A DNA stretch of 64,000 nucleotides from an uncultured Clostridia bacterium (GTDB taxonomy: Bacteria > Bacillota > Clostridia > Christensenellales > DTU072). The position numbers and the translations under genes were made by a program. Position 1 is the first letter of the stretch. The number at the start of each line of letters is the position of its first letter. Below are positions 26,056 through 34,567 of the stretch, one piece after another. The DNA is taken from positions 1-64,000 of the forward strand of contig CAKQTC010000009.1 in NCBI GenBank assembly GCA_934274515.1. Reading direction: 5' to 3'. The notes beneath the pieces are model-generated. The model ran no database searches. It had not been told where the DNA came from and worked only from the letters and a program-made list of their open reading frames with translations.

Positions 26056-27000
26056 TTATTTTTTTAGCGCGATTGCTCTTTCCGCCGCTTGCACGACGTC
26101 GCTCGTTTCCATATCGTATACTTCTCTCAAATACGGCATTTTGCCTACTTCGCCGAATTTTTCTTTTACTCCGACCCGTATTACAGGCACGGGATTTTCT
26201 TCGCAAACGGCCTCGCAAACCGCGCTCCCGAGCGCGCCGATAACGTTGTGGTTTTCGCAAGTGACCGCCGCTCCCGTTTTCCTGACAGAGCCGATTATCG
26301 TATCTTTATCGATAGGTTTAACCGTGTGACAACAAACTACTTCCGCGTTTATCCCCTTTTCTTCGAGTTCTTTCGCCGCAAGGAGAGCGGTTTCCACCAT
26401 TATTCCGCTTGCAATCAAACTTACGTCTTTGCCTTCTTTCATCACGTCCGCTTTCATCAAAGCAAACTCCGTATCTTCCTTTCCGCAGTATACGAGCGGC
26501 GGCGTTTTACGGTTAAGTCTAACGTAAATAATCCCTTTTTTCGCCATTATCTCGGGCAGTACCGCTTCGAGTTCTATGATGTCGGTCGGTTCGTAAATCG
26601 TGATTTCCGGGATAGAACGCAACGCTCCTATGTCTTCGAGCGGCATATGTGTGCCGCCGTTAAGTTCCGCACAAATACCCGGATCCGTTCCGACGATTAC
26701 GCAATTTTGTTTGGCATAAGCAAGACTTATCATAACTTGGTCAAGTATTCTTCTCGTCGCAAACGGAGCAAAACTCGTTATTACCGGTTTGAACCCGTAA
26801 GCGGAAAAGCCTGCGGCAATTCCAGCCATATTCGCTTCGGCTATACCTACGTCGAACGCTCTATCGGGAAACGTCTTGTATATCGACGTGCTACCGATAC
26901 ATTTCGCAAGGTCGGCGTCGAGCAGAACTCTCTTTTCGTCCCTTGCCATCTCTTCGCGAAGATAATCGATAAATACTTCTTTCATAAGTTTTTGCGCCAT
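26056..27000 (-). CDS. Transketolase, C-terminal subunit
   Basis: 314 residues: pyrimidine-binding domain (about 5-180, with DADLAKCIGST and VGIAEANMAGIAAGF, the Glu contacting the thiamine ring) and C-terminal domain (about 190-310). It needs the partner at 27003-27818 for the diphosphate domain. It starts 2 bp after it. Together they move two-carbon units between pentose and hexose phosphates. Confidence 0.93.
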   Translation of the reverse strand: MAQKLMKEVFIDYLREEMARDEKRVLLDADLAKCIGSTSIYKTFPDRAFDVGIAEANMAGIAAGFSAYGFKPVITSFAPFATRRILDQVMISLAYAKQNCVIVGTDPGICAELNGGTHMPLEDIGALRSIPEITIYEPTDIIELEAVLPEIMAKKGIIYVRLNRKTPPLVYCGKEDTEFALMKADVMKEGKDVSLIASGIMVETALLAAKELEEKGINAEVVCCHTVKPIDKDTIIGSVRKTGAAVTCENHNVIGALGSAVCEAVCEENPVPVIRVGVKEKFGEVGKMPYLREVYDMETSDVVQAAERAIALKK

Positions 27001-27002
27001 AC

Positions 27003-27818
27003 TTACCTCCCGAGTTCTTCCATCGCCGATGCGTACAATTCGTCGGTTATCGTCATCGAGTGCGACCCGACCAACGCGTTTTCAACCATACTTACTCCAC
27101 TACCCTTAACCGTGTTAAGGATAATCATAACCGGTTTTTCTTCGACTTTTAACGCTTTTTCTATCGCTTTGTCGATTTTATCCACGTCGTTGCCGTTCTT
27201 AACGTCGATAACGTGCCACCCGAACGCTTTCCATTTATCCGTAAGCGGTTCGAGTCCGTTGACGTTCGCAACGTAATCGTCGAGTTGCAGTTTGTTATAA
27301 TCGGTAAACGCAATTAGATTGTCGAGTTTTTTATTCCCGGCGTACATTGCCGCTTCCCAAATTTGTCCTTCCTGACTTTCCCCGTCGCCGATAATAGCGT
27401 AAATCCTTGCACCGTCGTTTTTGAGTTTCGACGCGAGAGCCATTCCCACCGCGCAACTAAACCCCTGTCCGAGCGAACCTGCCGTCATATCGACCCCGGG
27501 CGTTTTGTTCATATCGCAGTGACTGGGAAACCGCGTGCCGCCCTTGTTAAGCGTTTTGAGTTCTTCTTTGTCGAAATACCCTTTTTCGGCAAGGACGGAA
27601 TAAACCGCGGGTCCTGCGTGCCCTTTACTGCAAACCAGTCTATCTCGTCCTTCTTTTTGCGGATTTTTGGGGTCAACGCGCATATATTTACCGTACAACA
27701 CCGCCAAAACGTCCGCTATCGACAAACAACCGCCGATATGTCCCGCGCCGATACTTCTTATACAATCGACTATGTCGATTCTGACGTTCCGCGCCAAATT
27801 TTTAAGTTCTTCGTTCAT
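27003..27818 (-). CDS. Transketolase, N-terminal (TPP diphosphate-binding) subunit
   Basis: 271 residues. GHIGGCLSIADVLAVLYG near the N-terminus, GSLGQGFSCAVGMALASK, and the thiamine-diphosphate motif GDGESQEGQIWEAAMYAG...NLIAFTDYN. First gene of a three-gene operon with the C-terminal subunit and an acyl-CoA ligase. A GGAGGAG site precedes the ATG. Two-gene transketolases are common in Clostridia and archaea. Confidence 0.94.
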   Translation of the reverse strand: MNEELKNLARNVRIDIVDCIRSIGAGHIGGCLSIADVLAVLYGKYMRVDPKNPQKEGRDRLVCSKGHAGPAVYSVLAEKGYFDKEELKTLNKGGTRFPSHCDMNKTPGVDMTAGSLGQGFSCAVGMALASKLKNDGARIYAIIGDGESQEGQIWEAAMYAGNKKLDNLIAFTDYNKLQLDDYVANVNGLEPLTDKWKAFGWHVIDVKNGNDVDKIDKAIEKALKVEEKPVMIILNTVKGSGVSMVENALVGSHSMTITDELYASAMEELGR

Positions 27819-27859
27819 TACTCCTCCAAACTTCGGTAATAGTTAATTTTAATACATTA

Positions 27860-27888
27860 ATTATATCTTTTTAACCTATACAAGTCAA
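27860..27888 (-). promoter_or_regulatory. Promoter of the transketolase operon
   Basis: Minus-strand TTGACT (27883-27888), 17 bp, TATAAT (27860-27865). The stretch 27889-28075 holds no other recognisable element. Confidence 0.8.
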
Positions 27889-28075
27889 GGTATTGCACCG
27901 TCCGAAACTTATAAACGGCGCATATTTGCCATTCATTTTCTTGCTCGTCGTTTTGACTGTTCCTCTCTCGCGATAATCGGTTCCTTTCGTATCGGCATTA
28001 TCTCCGGCGGCGGCTTGACTTACTCTGCGTACGTTCGTTTGCACGTTCACTTGGTTAACGCGTTCTACTGCTTTT

Positions 28076-29710
28076 CTAATCGTTTTCTCCGAGCGATTCC
28101 GTTTTCGGCACAAGCACTTTCCCGTCCATACACGAGAAAACGCGGTCGGTATATTCTTTGTCGAAAATGCCTTTCTTGACTTCGAGTCTATAACTAATAA
28201 GGCTGACAATCGGTACAAGCACAAGACCGAGTATCATCGAAAACGACCCCATAACGACCGAGTTCCCGAAATCGAGCGTTTCGCCGGTTTTTAACGTCGC
28301 TTTCATAAACGTCCAACCGCAAAGTTGGTACACCAGCGCGTAAATCATAACGGAAATTCCCGCGACGAACGCCGCCCAAACCGCGCTTTTCGTTATTTTT
28401 TTACAATACAAGCCGTACAAAAACGGCGCGAGAAACGCTCCTGCGAGCGCACCCCAACTGACGCCCATAAGCGACGCTATTTCGCTGAAATCGTATATCC
28501 TTTGCACGATTGCTATTGCCGCGCTTATTGCTATGAACACCGCGAGAAGTATGCGCATAACTAACATTTGCTTTTTCTCGCTCATCTTGCTTTCGGGAAC
28601 GATATGCCCTTTAATAAGGTCAAGCGTAAGCGTACTTGACGAAGTAAGCACCAGACTGGACAACGTTGACATCGACGCGCTAAGCACGAGTATTACTATA
28701 ATTCCCATCAAAAAGTCGGAATTTATCGTTTTTTCAAGCATCGTGGGAATAATGGAGTCGAAATCTTTTGTTTGTCCGACGAAAATTCTTCCGAATCCGC
28801 CTAAAAAGTAACAACCGCCCGCGACTATCACCGCAAAAATCGTGGATATTATCGTTCCTTTTTTTATGTCGTTTTCGCTCTTAATCGCATAAAACTTGCT
28901 TACCATTTGCGGCAGTCCCCACGTGCCAAGCGACGTCAACACGATTACAAACCCCAAAAAAACGGGCATCGCGCCGAAAAACGACGTATATTGCCAACCT
29001 GCCTGCGACGCAAGTTCGCTCATTGACCCGGTAAGTCCGCCGTTAGCGTTAAGCACCGCGCACACCACCGCCACGATGCCGATAAGCATTATTATCCCCT
29101 GTATAAAATCGTTGACGGCGGTCGCCATATATCCGCCTGCAAGGACGTAAACGCCCGTAAGCGCAGCCATAATCACCACGATGATTATATACGCGAGTAT
29201 CTCGTTGCTAAACCCGAACGCAACCGTAAACAATCTCGAAAGCCCGTTAAAAAGCGACGCGGTGTACGGTATCAAAAATATAAAAACTATCACTGCGGAC
29301 GCGATTTTCAATCCCTGCGAATCAAAACGTTTTCCGAAAAATTCGGGCATCGTTTTCGTTCCGAGATGTTGCGACATTATACGCGTTCTCCTTCCTAAAA
29401 CCACCCATGCCAAAAGCGAACCGATAACCGCGTTTCCTATGCCTATCCAAGTGCTCGCCACGCCGAACAGATACCCGAACTGCCCTGCGTACCCTATAAA
29501 AATAACCGCGCTGAAATAACTCGTTCCGTAAGTGAAAGCGGTAAGCCACGGTCCGACGCTACGTCCGCCGAGAACGAACCCGTTTACGCTTCTCGCCTTT
29601 CTCCTAAAATATATTCCGACGAAAATCATCGCCGCAAAAAATACCGCCAGCATACACGCCATAAGCGCGATTCCGCCCTTGCTCCTAGTCGCGTTAATAG
29701 CAAATTCCAT
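28076..29710 (-). CDS. Sodium:solute symporter (SSS family)
   Basis: 544 residues, about 13 membrane helices. FVLGGRSVGPWLTAFTYGTSYFSA, GNAVIGSLLAWVVLGRRTR and YVLAGGYMATAVNDFIQG are typical of the SSS family (PutP, PanF, SGLT). It imports a solute with Na+. The substrate cannot be read from sequence alone, but the gene lies 103 bp behind a T-box whose specifier codon appears to be UAC (tyrosine), so an amino acid, tyrosine or a relative, is the best guess. Single gene. Confidence 0.9.
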   Translation of the reverse strand: MEFAINATRSKGGIALMACMLAVFFAAMIFVGIYFRRKARSVNGFVLGGRSVGPWLTAFTYGTSYFSAVIFIGYAGQFGYLFGVASTWIGIGNAVIGSLLAWVVLGRRTRIMSQHLGTKTMPEFFGKRFDSQGLKIASAVIVFIFLIPYTASLFNGLSRLFTVAFGFSNEILAYIIIVVIMAALTGVYVLAGGYMATAVNDFIQGIIMLIGIVAVVCAVLNANGGLTGSMSELASQAGWQYTSFFGAMPVFLGFVIVLTSLGTWGLPQMVSKFYAIKSENDIKKGTIISTIFAVIVAGGCYFLGGFGRIFVGQTKDFDSIIPTMLEKTINSDFLMGIIVILVLSASMSTLSSLVLTSSSTLTLDLIKGHIVPESKMSEKKQMLVMRILLAVFIAISAAIAIVQRIYDFSEIASLMGVSWGALAGAFLAPFLYGLYCKKITKSAVWAAFVAGISVMIYALVYQLCGWTFMKATLKTGETLDFGNSVVMGSFSMILGLVLVPIVSLISYRLEVKKGIFDKEYTDRVFSCMDGKVLVPKTESLGEND

Positions 29711-29813
29711 TCGTATTTTCTCTCCTTGTTTGGCTATTTTAGGGTTCCTTTTTTTATCGTTGCGGCACCCTCAACCCCCGTTTTATCGCTTATTCCCGAT
29801 TGTTTGACAAGCA

Positions 29814-30094
29814 ATAAAAAATCCTCTTTCGCTTATCCCGAAGGGAAAGCGAAAGAGGACGACATATTCTATCGCGGTACCACCTCTTTTCATATACGCA
29901 TTACTGCGTATATCTCGTCGAGCACAAATAATGCTCTATCGCTATAACGGGCGACCCCGGCGTAGCATACTCGTTTCCTTTCCGTACGCAACTAACGAAA
30001 TGTATTCGGCAACGAAGTCCCTGACGTCTTACACCGACCGACGTCTCTCTGCAAGTTCGTTTCGCGCTTACTTGTTTTCGCTCAAACGTTGTTA
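29814..30094 (-). promoter_or_regulatory. T-box riboswitch, probable tyrosine specifier
   Basis: Minus strand. Stem I base pairs AGCGAAA/TTTCGTT; the specifier loop has AGTA (30069-30072) on one side and GAA-TAC-A on the other, with TAC at 30002-30004 in the codon position. Stem III is ATATACGCA-GTAA-TGCGTATAT. The T-box sequence AGAGGTGGTACCGCG includes TGGT (29879-29882), which would pair with tRNA 3' ACCA, consistent with an A discriminator as in tRNA-Tyr. The terminator TCCTCTTTCGCTT...AAGCGAAAGAGGA with a T run ends at 29816, and the T-box strand can pair with its CCTCTTT to form the antiterminator. Confidence 0.93.
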
Positions 30095-30099
30095 AAAGC

Positions 30100-30128
30100 A
30101 CTATAACACAGCAGTTTTTACTTGTCAA
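30100..30128 (-). promoter_or_regulatory. T-box promoter
   Basis: Minus-strand TTGACA (30123-30128), 17 bp, TATAGT (30100-30105); transcription should start just before stem I of the T-box. Confidence 0.85.
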
Positions 30129-30186
30129 GAAAATTTTATATCGGTACGAAAAAAATCCAACGAGCGTTTTATTTTTCTTTGGTTTT

Positions 30187-31095
30187 TTACTTCAAAATTT
30201 CTTTTTCGGTTCGATAAAACTCGTCGATATAATTTTGTATATCTCGGCGCGTTCCCCTATACGGTCCGACTTTTTCCATTTTGTTACTTACGGTCGCCGT
30301 GGCGAAAAGAAGGGCTTGTTTAAGCGACGCGTCTTTTCGTTCGGTTATATATGCGGCAAACGTCGTATCTCCTCGTCCGCTTCGCCCCGACAGGTTTCTC
30401 GCTTTAATCGGACAGGTCGCCATGGTCGTTCCGTCAAACGCAAGCACTTCGGTGTTGTGTGTGATAACCACTTCTTTTGCTCCGTACGAGTATAATATTT
30501 CGGCGGCTTTTTTCCTGTCCGTCGTTCCCGTAAGGATTTCCGCTTCCGCCGCGTCGGTTTTTAGATAGTAAACGTAGGGTATGAGTTCTTTTTTATCGCT
30601 CCAATCGGCAAAATACATTTCTCCGCCTTCCCTGTCCGCTCTTCTCAGACACGCCTGAACGTCTACCGCAACTTTACCTTTCGTGGCAAGGTATTTGATA
30701 AGTTCTCCGTCGAAATCCCCGTAAATAAGCCCCGCCAGATGGTATACGTCGCTATCCACGTCGGGTATGTCTTCTATTCGGAACCCGTCTGCCTGCGATA
30801 TACACGTGCATAAACGTTTTTCCTTGTCCGCAGTAAAATATTTGTTCCTTATCGACGTCGATTTTTTGCTCGGAATGTAAAATACGTCTTCTTCTGGAAT
30901 AACGAATTCGCTCAATCTGTCCTTGTCACATTCGGCAACCTTGGTCACGACTCCGACCTTTCTTCCGCCTGCGTACGCGCTCGCCGAGGAATAAATAACC
31001 GCGCCGCCCACTTCGACTACGAGATTATCCATATAGTCTATATTGTAATCGAGCGAAATATGCCCTATCGTAAGTACGTCGTATCGTTTTTTCAT
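30187..31095 (-). CDS. PfkB-family kinase, paralogue 1
   Basis: 302 residues of ribokinase/PfkB fold. The N-terminus has the GHISLDYNIDYMDN and GGAVIYSSASAYAGG motif that holds the sugar or polyol; the C-terminal ATP/anion-hole motif is SGRGDTTFAAY (GRGD where GAGD is usual) with the catalytic Asp. It is clearly paralogous to 31742-32626. It phosphorylates a small hydroxylated molecule of unknown identity. Last gene of the five-gene PI-PLC operon, overlapping the phosphodiesterase gene by 4 bp. PfkB relatives include myo-inositol kinases, which would suit the operon, but this is inference. Confidence 0.82.
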   Translation of the reverse strand: MKKRYDVLTIGHISLDYNIDYMDNLVVEVGGAVIYSSASAYAGGRKVGVVTKVAECDKDRLSEFVIPEEDVFYIPSKKSTSIRNKYFTADKEKRLCTCISQADGFRIEDIPDVDSDVYHLAGLIYGDFDGELIKYLATKGKVAVDVQACLRRADREGGEMYFADWSDKKELIPYVYYLKTDAAEAEILTGTTDRKKAAEILYSYGAKEVVITHNTEVLAFDGTTMATCPIKARNLSGRSGRGDTTFAAYITERKDASLKQALLFATATVSNKMEKVGPYRGTRRDIQNYIDEFYRTEKEILK

Positions 31096-31739
31096 AACTC
31101 AACCTTCCGTCCCAGTATAGCCAACGCTTTGTGATGTATGTTCGTCGTAACGTTGTAAATAGCGGGATACGCGACTATTTTTCTTATTTGTTCTTCGTCA
31201 TCAACCGTATACGCGGATATCGCAATGTTTTCGCGAAAACATTCTTCCGCAAATTCGGGCGTAAGTTTTCGGTAATCGATATTTATCCCGGCAAGTCGCG
31301 GATTTACAAACTTGTCCATAAACTCTCTAATTTTCTTCGCCTTACCGTTTTTAAGACGGAAGGGAAAAAACGTTGCGTTTAAGTAAGCGCACCCGTCGGT
31401 CAGGTTCACCACGTCGGCGGGAATAACCGAACCGGTGAAAATAACCTTGTCTTCCACGCCTGCTTTTCTCGCCTCTTCGAGCACGGGCTTAATCAGCCTT
31501 TTTTGCTTTATGTCGCAATTTATTTTTTTGCCCGTTTCTTTCACGAACGCAAACGCCTCGCTGAGCGGCAGTTTGGCACTGCATAGTAGATTAAACCACG
31601 AATGAGCGAGGTAAAGTTTGCCGCCGATTTTTCGTATATCCACTTCGATAGCGTCCACGTTGTATCGTGCCGTTTTGTCGAGAAATTTACGAGTGTTTCT
31701 GCCCGTATCCATTGCTCCGCCGTGCGCAGTTATTATCAT
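31092..31739 (-). CDS. Glycerophosphodiester phosphodiesterase-like protein (GDPD family)
   Basis: 215 residues with the compact GDPD TIM-barrel pattern: ITAHGGAMDTGRNT (general acid His; the usual HRG is HGG), AIEVDIRKI (metal Glu/Asp), LAHSW (second catalytic His), INCDIK. GDPDs hydrolyse glycerophosphodiesters to an alcohol and sn-glycerol 3-phosphate. No signal peptide, so cytoplasmic. It lies 2 bp after one PfkB kinase gene and overlaps the next. Confidence 0.82.
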   Translation of the reverse strand: MIITAHGGAMDTGRNTRKFLDKTARYNVDAIEVDIRKIGGKLYLAHSWFNLLCSAKLPLSEAFAFVKETGKKINCDIKQKRLIKPVLEEARKAGVEDKVIFTGSVIPADVVNLTDGCAYLNATFFPFRLKNGKAKKIREFMDKFVNPRLAGINIDYRKLTPEFAEECFRENIAISAYTVDDEEQIRKIVAYPAIYNVTTNIHHKALAILGRKVEL

Positions 31740-31741
31740 TT

Positions 31742-32626
31742 TTACCTCCTATAATGTTTTTTTATATGGTCTTCTACGTCCTCTCTGTTCCCCTTGTACG
31801 GACCGACCGTCGCCATTTTAAGCGACGCCGTCGCCGTCGCGAATAACAACGCTTCTTCCATACTTTTATTTTGTCTTTCGGTAACGTAAACAGCGAATGT
31901 AGTATCCCCTCTGCCCGTTCTTCCGACAAGCGACTGCGCTTTTATCGGACAAGAACAAAGATTTTTTCCGTCGCACGCGATCACTTCGACGTTATGTGTG
32001 ATAACGACTTCTTTCGCGCCTTTTTCGCATAGCGAGAACGCCGCCTTTCTTCTGTCGGAAGTTCCCGTAAGTATTTCCGCTTCCACAGCGTCGGTTTTTA
32101 GATAATCCACGCAGGGAAGATACTTTTCTTTGTCGAGCCAGTCTTGAAAATACATTTTCCCGTCGGGCGAAGCGTGTCTAAGATAGCCTTGCGCGTCTAC
32201 CGCCACTCTGCCTTTCGTCGATAAATACGGTATAAGTCCGTCGTCGTAGTCGCCGTAAAGCAAACCTGCAAGATGGTATATATTCGCTTCGGGCAGGCAT
32301 AAGAAATCCTCGCTCGTAAACGGCGTTCCTCTTGACGTACAGCGACTTTCGCGCCTCTCCCTGTCCGCCGTAAGATAGCGGTTATACATATCCGTCGATT
32401 TTTCTTTGAACACGCAAAAAACGTCTTTTTCGGGCAGTCTGAACGCACTCAGTCTACGTTTGTCTTTTTCGTTAATTGCGGTAAGCGCGGCGGTTTTATG
32501 CCCGACGCCGTAAGCGGCGGCGGAACTGTACAGAACCGCACCCCCTTCGGCAAAAACGGTTTTTCCGTCGTAATCGACGTTTTCGTCCATAGTGACGTGC
32601 CCGATTATAAAAGTTTCGTATTTCAT
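31742..32626 (-). CDS. PfkB-family kinase, paralogue 2
   Basis: 294 residues. GHVTMDENVDYDG and GGAVLYSSAAAYGVG correspond to the N-terminal motif of paralogue 1, and TGRGDTTFAVYV to its GRGD motif. Long stretches (ILTGTSDRRKAAFSL, KEVVITHNVEVIA) match the other copy closely, so the pair arose by duplication and may handle two related substrates. Its start overlaps the MBL-fold gene by 4 bp. Confidence 0.82.
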   Translation of the reverse strand: MKYETFIIGHVTMDENVDYDGKTVFAEGGAVLYSSAAAYGVGHKTAALTAINEKDKRRLSAFRLPEKDVFCVFKEKSTDMYNRYLTADRERRESRCTSRGTPFTSEDFLCLPEANIYHLAGLLYGDYDDGLIPYLSTKGRVAVDAQGYLRHASPDGKMYFQDWLDKEKYLPCVDYLKTDAVEAEILTGTSDRRKAAFSLCEKGAKEVVITHNVEVIACDGKNLCSCPIKAQSLVGRTGRGDTTFAVYVTERQNKSMEEALLFATATASLKMATVGPYKGNREDVEDHIKKHYRR

Positions 32627-33315
32627 ATTTCGTAAACTTTTCCTTCTTCGGCAAAAACCACACCGTCAGTTCCGACGAACACTTCGCTAGGGTCGTAGTC
32701 GGGCGCGGCGTGCGACGCGATAAGCAGTTTTACGTCGGTTTCTTTTTTTAGTTTTAACGCGGTAGGCGCAGGCATGTGTCCGCCGATAAAATGCGCCGGT
32801 TTGGAGCAGTCCGCCACGGCGACGTCGCAACCGTTTAGAAGGGGTACGAGATTATCGTTGTAGACGGTATCCGCAGTGTACGCGAAAACGCCGTTCCCCT
32901 CGATTTTAATCGCAAGACAAGGCACGGGGTGTTTCATACGGAAAAACGTTATTTTCTTGCCTTTTACGTTAAGGACGGCGTCTTCGTCAACGTTGATAAC
33001 GTTAAACAACGGATGCGAATAAAGAATTTTGTACCATTCGTCATCGACTTTTTCGGTGTAAATGTTTATGCGCGCGTCTAACTCTTCGAGAAGATAACGG
33101 AACGGCAACAAATCGCTCGTGTGGTCATAGTGGAGATGCGAAATAAAAATTCCGTCGAGTTTTTTTACGTCGATTTCCGCGATTAACCGCGTCAAAACGC
33201 CACTGCCCATATCGAGTAACATACAAAAATTGTCGTCCGTGACGAGATAACCGCTTGCCGCGCCTTCCCCCGCTTTGCCGTACGGACCGTATTTGCCGAG
33301 AATTTTTAGTTTCAT
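32623..33315 (-). CDS. Metallo-beta-lactamase-fold hydrolase
   Basis: 230 residues from the ATG that forms an ATGA overlap with the upstream stop and has GGAAGAG upstream; a TTG 15 bp earlier is less likely. The metal motif HLHYDHTSD is intact, with later His in MKHPVPCLAI and IASHAAPD and the bridging Asp in YTADTVY. The layout is that of RNase Z/PhnP-type enzymes, which act on phosphodiesters including cyclic phosphates. Next to a PI-PLC-type gene, opening an inositol cyclic phosphate is an attractive but unproven role. Confidence 0.82.
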   Translation of the reverse strand: MKLKILGKYGPYGKAGEGAASGYLVTDDNFCMLLDMGSGVLTRLIAEIDVKKLDGIFISHLHYDHTSDLLPFRYLLEELDARINIYTEKVDDEWYKILYSHPLFNVINVDEDAVLNVKGKKITFFRMKHPVPCLAIKIEGNGVFAYTADTVYNDNLVPLLNGCDVAVADCSKPAHFIGGHMPAPTALKLKKETDVKLLIASHAAPDYDPSEVFVGTDGVVFAEEGKVYEI

Positions 33316-34220
33316 TTTTCGCTCTTCCAAAGTCCTTTTAAGAATTCCATAATTTTATCTTCGTAAACGTTGCCTTTCAAAACGTTGAGAAGAAGTATGC
33401 TCCTTACTTTCATATAGTCTTCCGTCATAAAATCGCCGCTTATGATATTCGCTTTCGCAAGATATTTCGGATTGTCGGCTATGCTTTCGATAAGTTTGTA
33501 ATAAACGGGTCTAAGCGTGCGATCGAGTTTCCTCGGCGTGCGAAAGCCTATTTGCGTTCCGATATTCGGCGTTTGCTGCGTTTGAAACCAAAACAAACCG
33601 TCTACTTCAAACGAATCGAAGAAACTCACCGCTTTTTTAACGAACGACGGCGCGGGCATACCGTGTATAATCTTGTCCCAAGGTATAATGTGCGGACAGT
33701 TGACGCTGTACTTGTAGTCTTCTTTGTAGTTAAGCAAAATATACCTTTTGCCCGACTTCCTTAAATCCGCCATAGTAACTTGCGCAATATCGCCAAATTC
33801 AGTGTACGCGTATTTTTCGGGGTCGATGTATTTTTCGAGAAGTTCGTCCACCTTTTTCGGGTCGGCATAAAATTTAAGATTGATGCTCCCGATAACGTGC
33901 TGCGTGTAGTACTCTCTCACGTCGAAAATAAAAAATTCGCTGTCGTTTTCTTCAAGGATTTTCTTCCAGTCTTTAAGCGCGTTTTCAAATAAATCGCCTT
34001 TTGTAATCCCGTGACATAGAATAATGTTCCCCTTTCTGTCGGTGTCAAGACGAACGCAAAAATGCCTTATACCATATAAAAACTGCTCGTAAAAACCGCC
34101 GTCCTGACAGCACGCAACCGCGCTCATCCCGTAACTCCCGGCATTATGTGCGCTCGGAATAACGAGATTGACAAGTTTTACGTCATCCTTAACGTAAGAC
34201 ATCCATCTCTTATAAATCAT
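33312..34220 (-). CDS. Phosphatidylinositol-specific phospholipase C-like (PLC-X domain) protein
   Basis: 302 residues. IPSAHNAGSYGM contains the first catalytic His, VRLDTD an Arg/Asp pair, and ILCHGI the second His, the order seen in bacterial PI-PLCs. No signal peptide is visible, unusual for a secreted PI-PLC, so it probably acts inside the cell or on a soluble phosphodiester. First gene of a five-gene operon with overlapping starts and stops: PLC, MBL hydrolase, PfkB, GDPD, PfkB. A GAGGTGA ribosome site precedes the ATG. Confidence 0.8.
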   Translation of the reverse strand: MIYKRWMSYVKDDVKLVNLVIPSAHNAGSYGMSAVACCQDGGFYEQFLYGIRHFCVRLDTDRKGNIILCHGITKGDLFENALKDWKKILEENDSEFFIFDVREYYTQHVIGSINLKFYADPKKVDELLEKYIDPEKYAYTEFGDIAQVTMADLRKSGKRYILLNYKEDYKYSVNCPHIIPWDKIIHGMPAPSFVKKAVSFFDSFEVDGLFWFQTQQTPNIGTQIGFRTPRKLDRTLRPVYYKLIESIADNPKYLAKANIISGDFMTEDYMKVRSILLLNVLKGNVYEDKIMEFLKGLWKSEK

Positions 34221-34259
34221 TCGTTCACCTCTTGTATCGACAAAACCGGTTTGCTAATT

Positions 34260-34311
34260 ATATAGTAATAAACCTATATCAATTATATTACCGAACTACA
34301 AAATATGTCAA
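34260..34311 (-). promoter_or_regulatory. Promoter and operator-like dyad of the PI-PLC/PfkB operon
   Basis: Minus-strand TTGACA (34306-34311), 18 bp, TATAAT (34282-34287). A dyad ATATAG-N8-CTATAT (34260-34279) covers the expected start of transcription. The rest of 34312-34539 is AT-rich and shows no gene. Confidence 0.78.
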
Positions 34312-34539
34312 TACCCTTCCCGACAAGAAATAACCGTTTTTTTGCTTCGTATAAACAAAAAGCAAACGCGGTTTTTCTTTGCAAACAGCGATATGTTTAG
34401 CCTATCGAATAAAAGTTACGATTTAATTTAGACGTATTTCCCTTACTTTATCGCAGTGAAAATATCGCTTGCCGTAATGCAAACATCCCTTTACTTCGGC
34501 AAAATAAAACTGCGTAATCGACATCGTTTTTTCGTAGCG

Positions 34540-34567
34540 AAAAAGCAACGCCGTTGCGTTGCTTTTT
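34540..34567. terminator. ATP synthase operon terminator (bidirectional)
   Basis: AAAAAGCAACG-CCGTTG-CGTTGCTTTTT, a perfect 11-bp stem that overlaps the atpC stop codon. Confidence 0.88.

Noticed and set aside
26089..27276. 395-codon plus-strand frame
   Set aside because: Antisense to both transketolase subunits, which have clear motifs; shadow composition.
27871..28224. 117-codon minus-strand frame downstream of the symporter
   Set aside because: Much of it overlaps the symporter gene's 3' end in another frame, and it covers the transketolase promoter.
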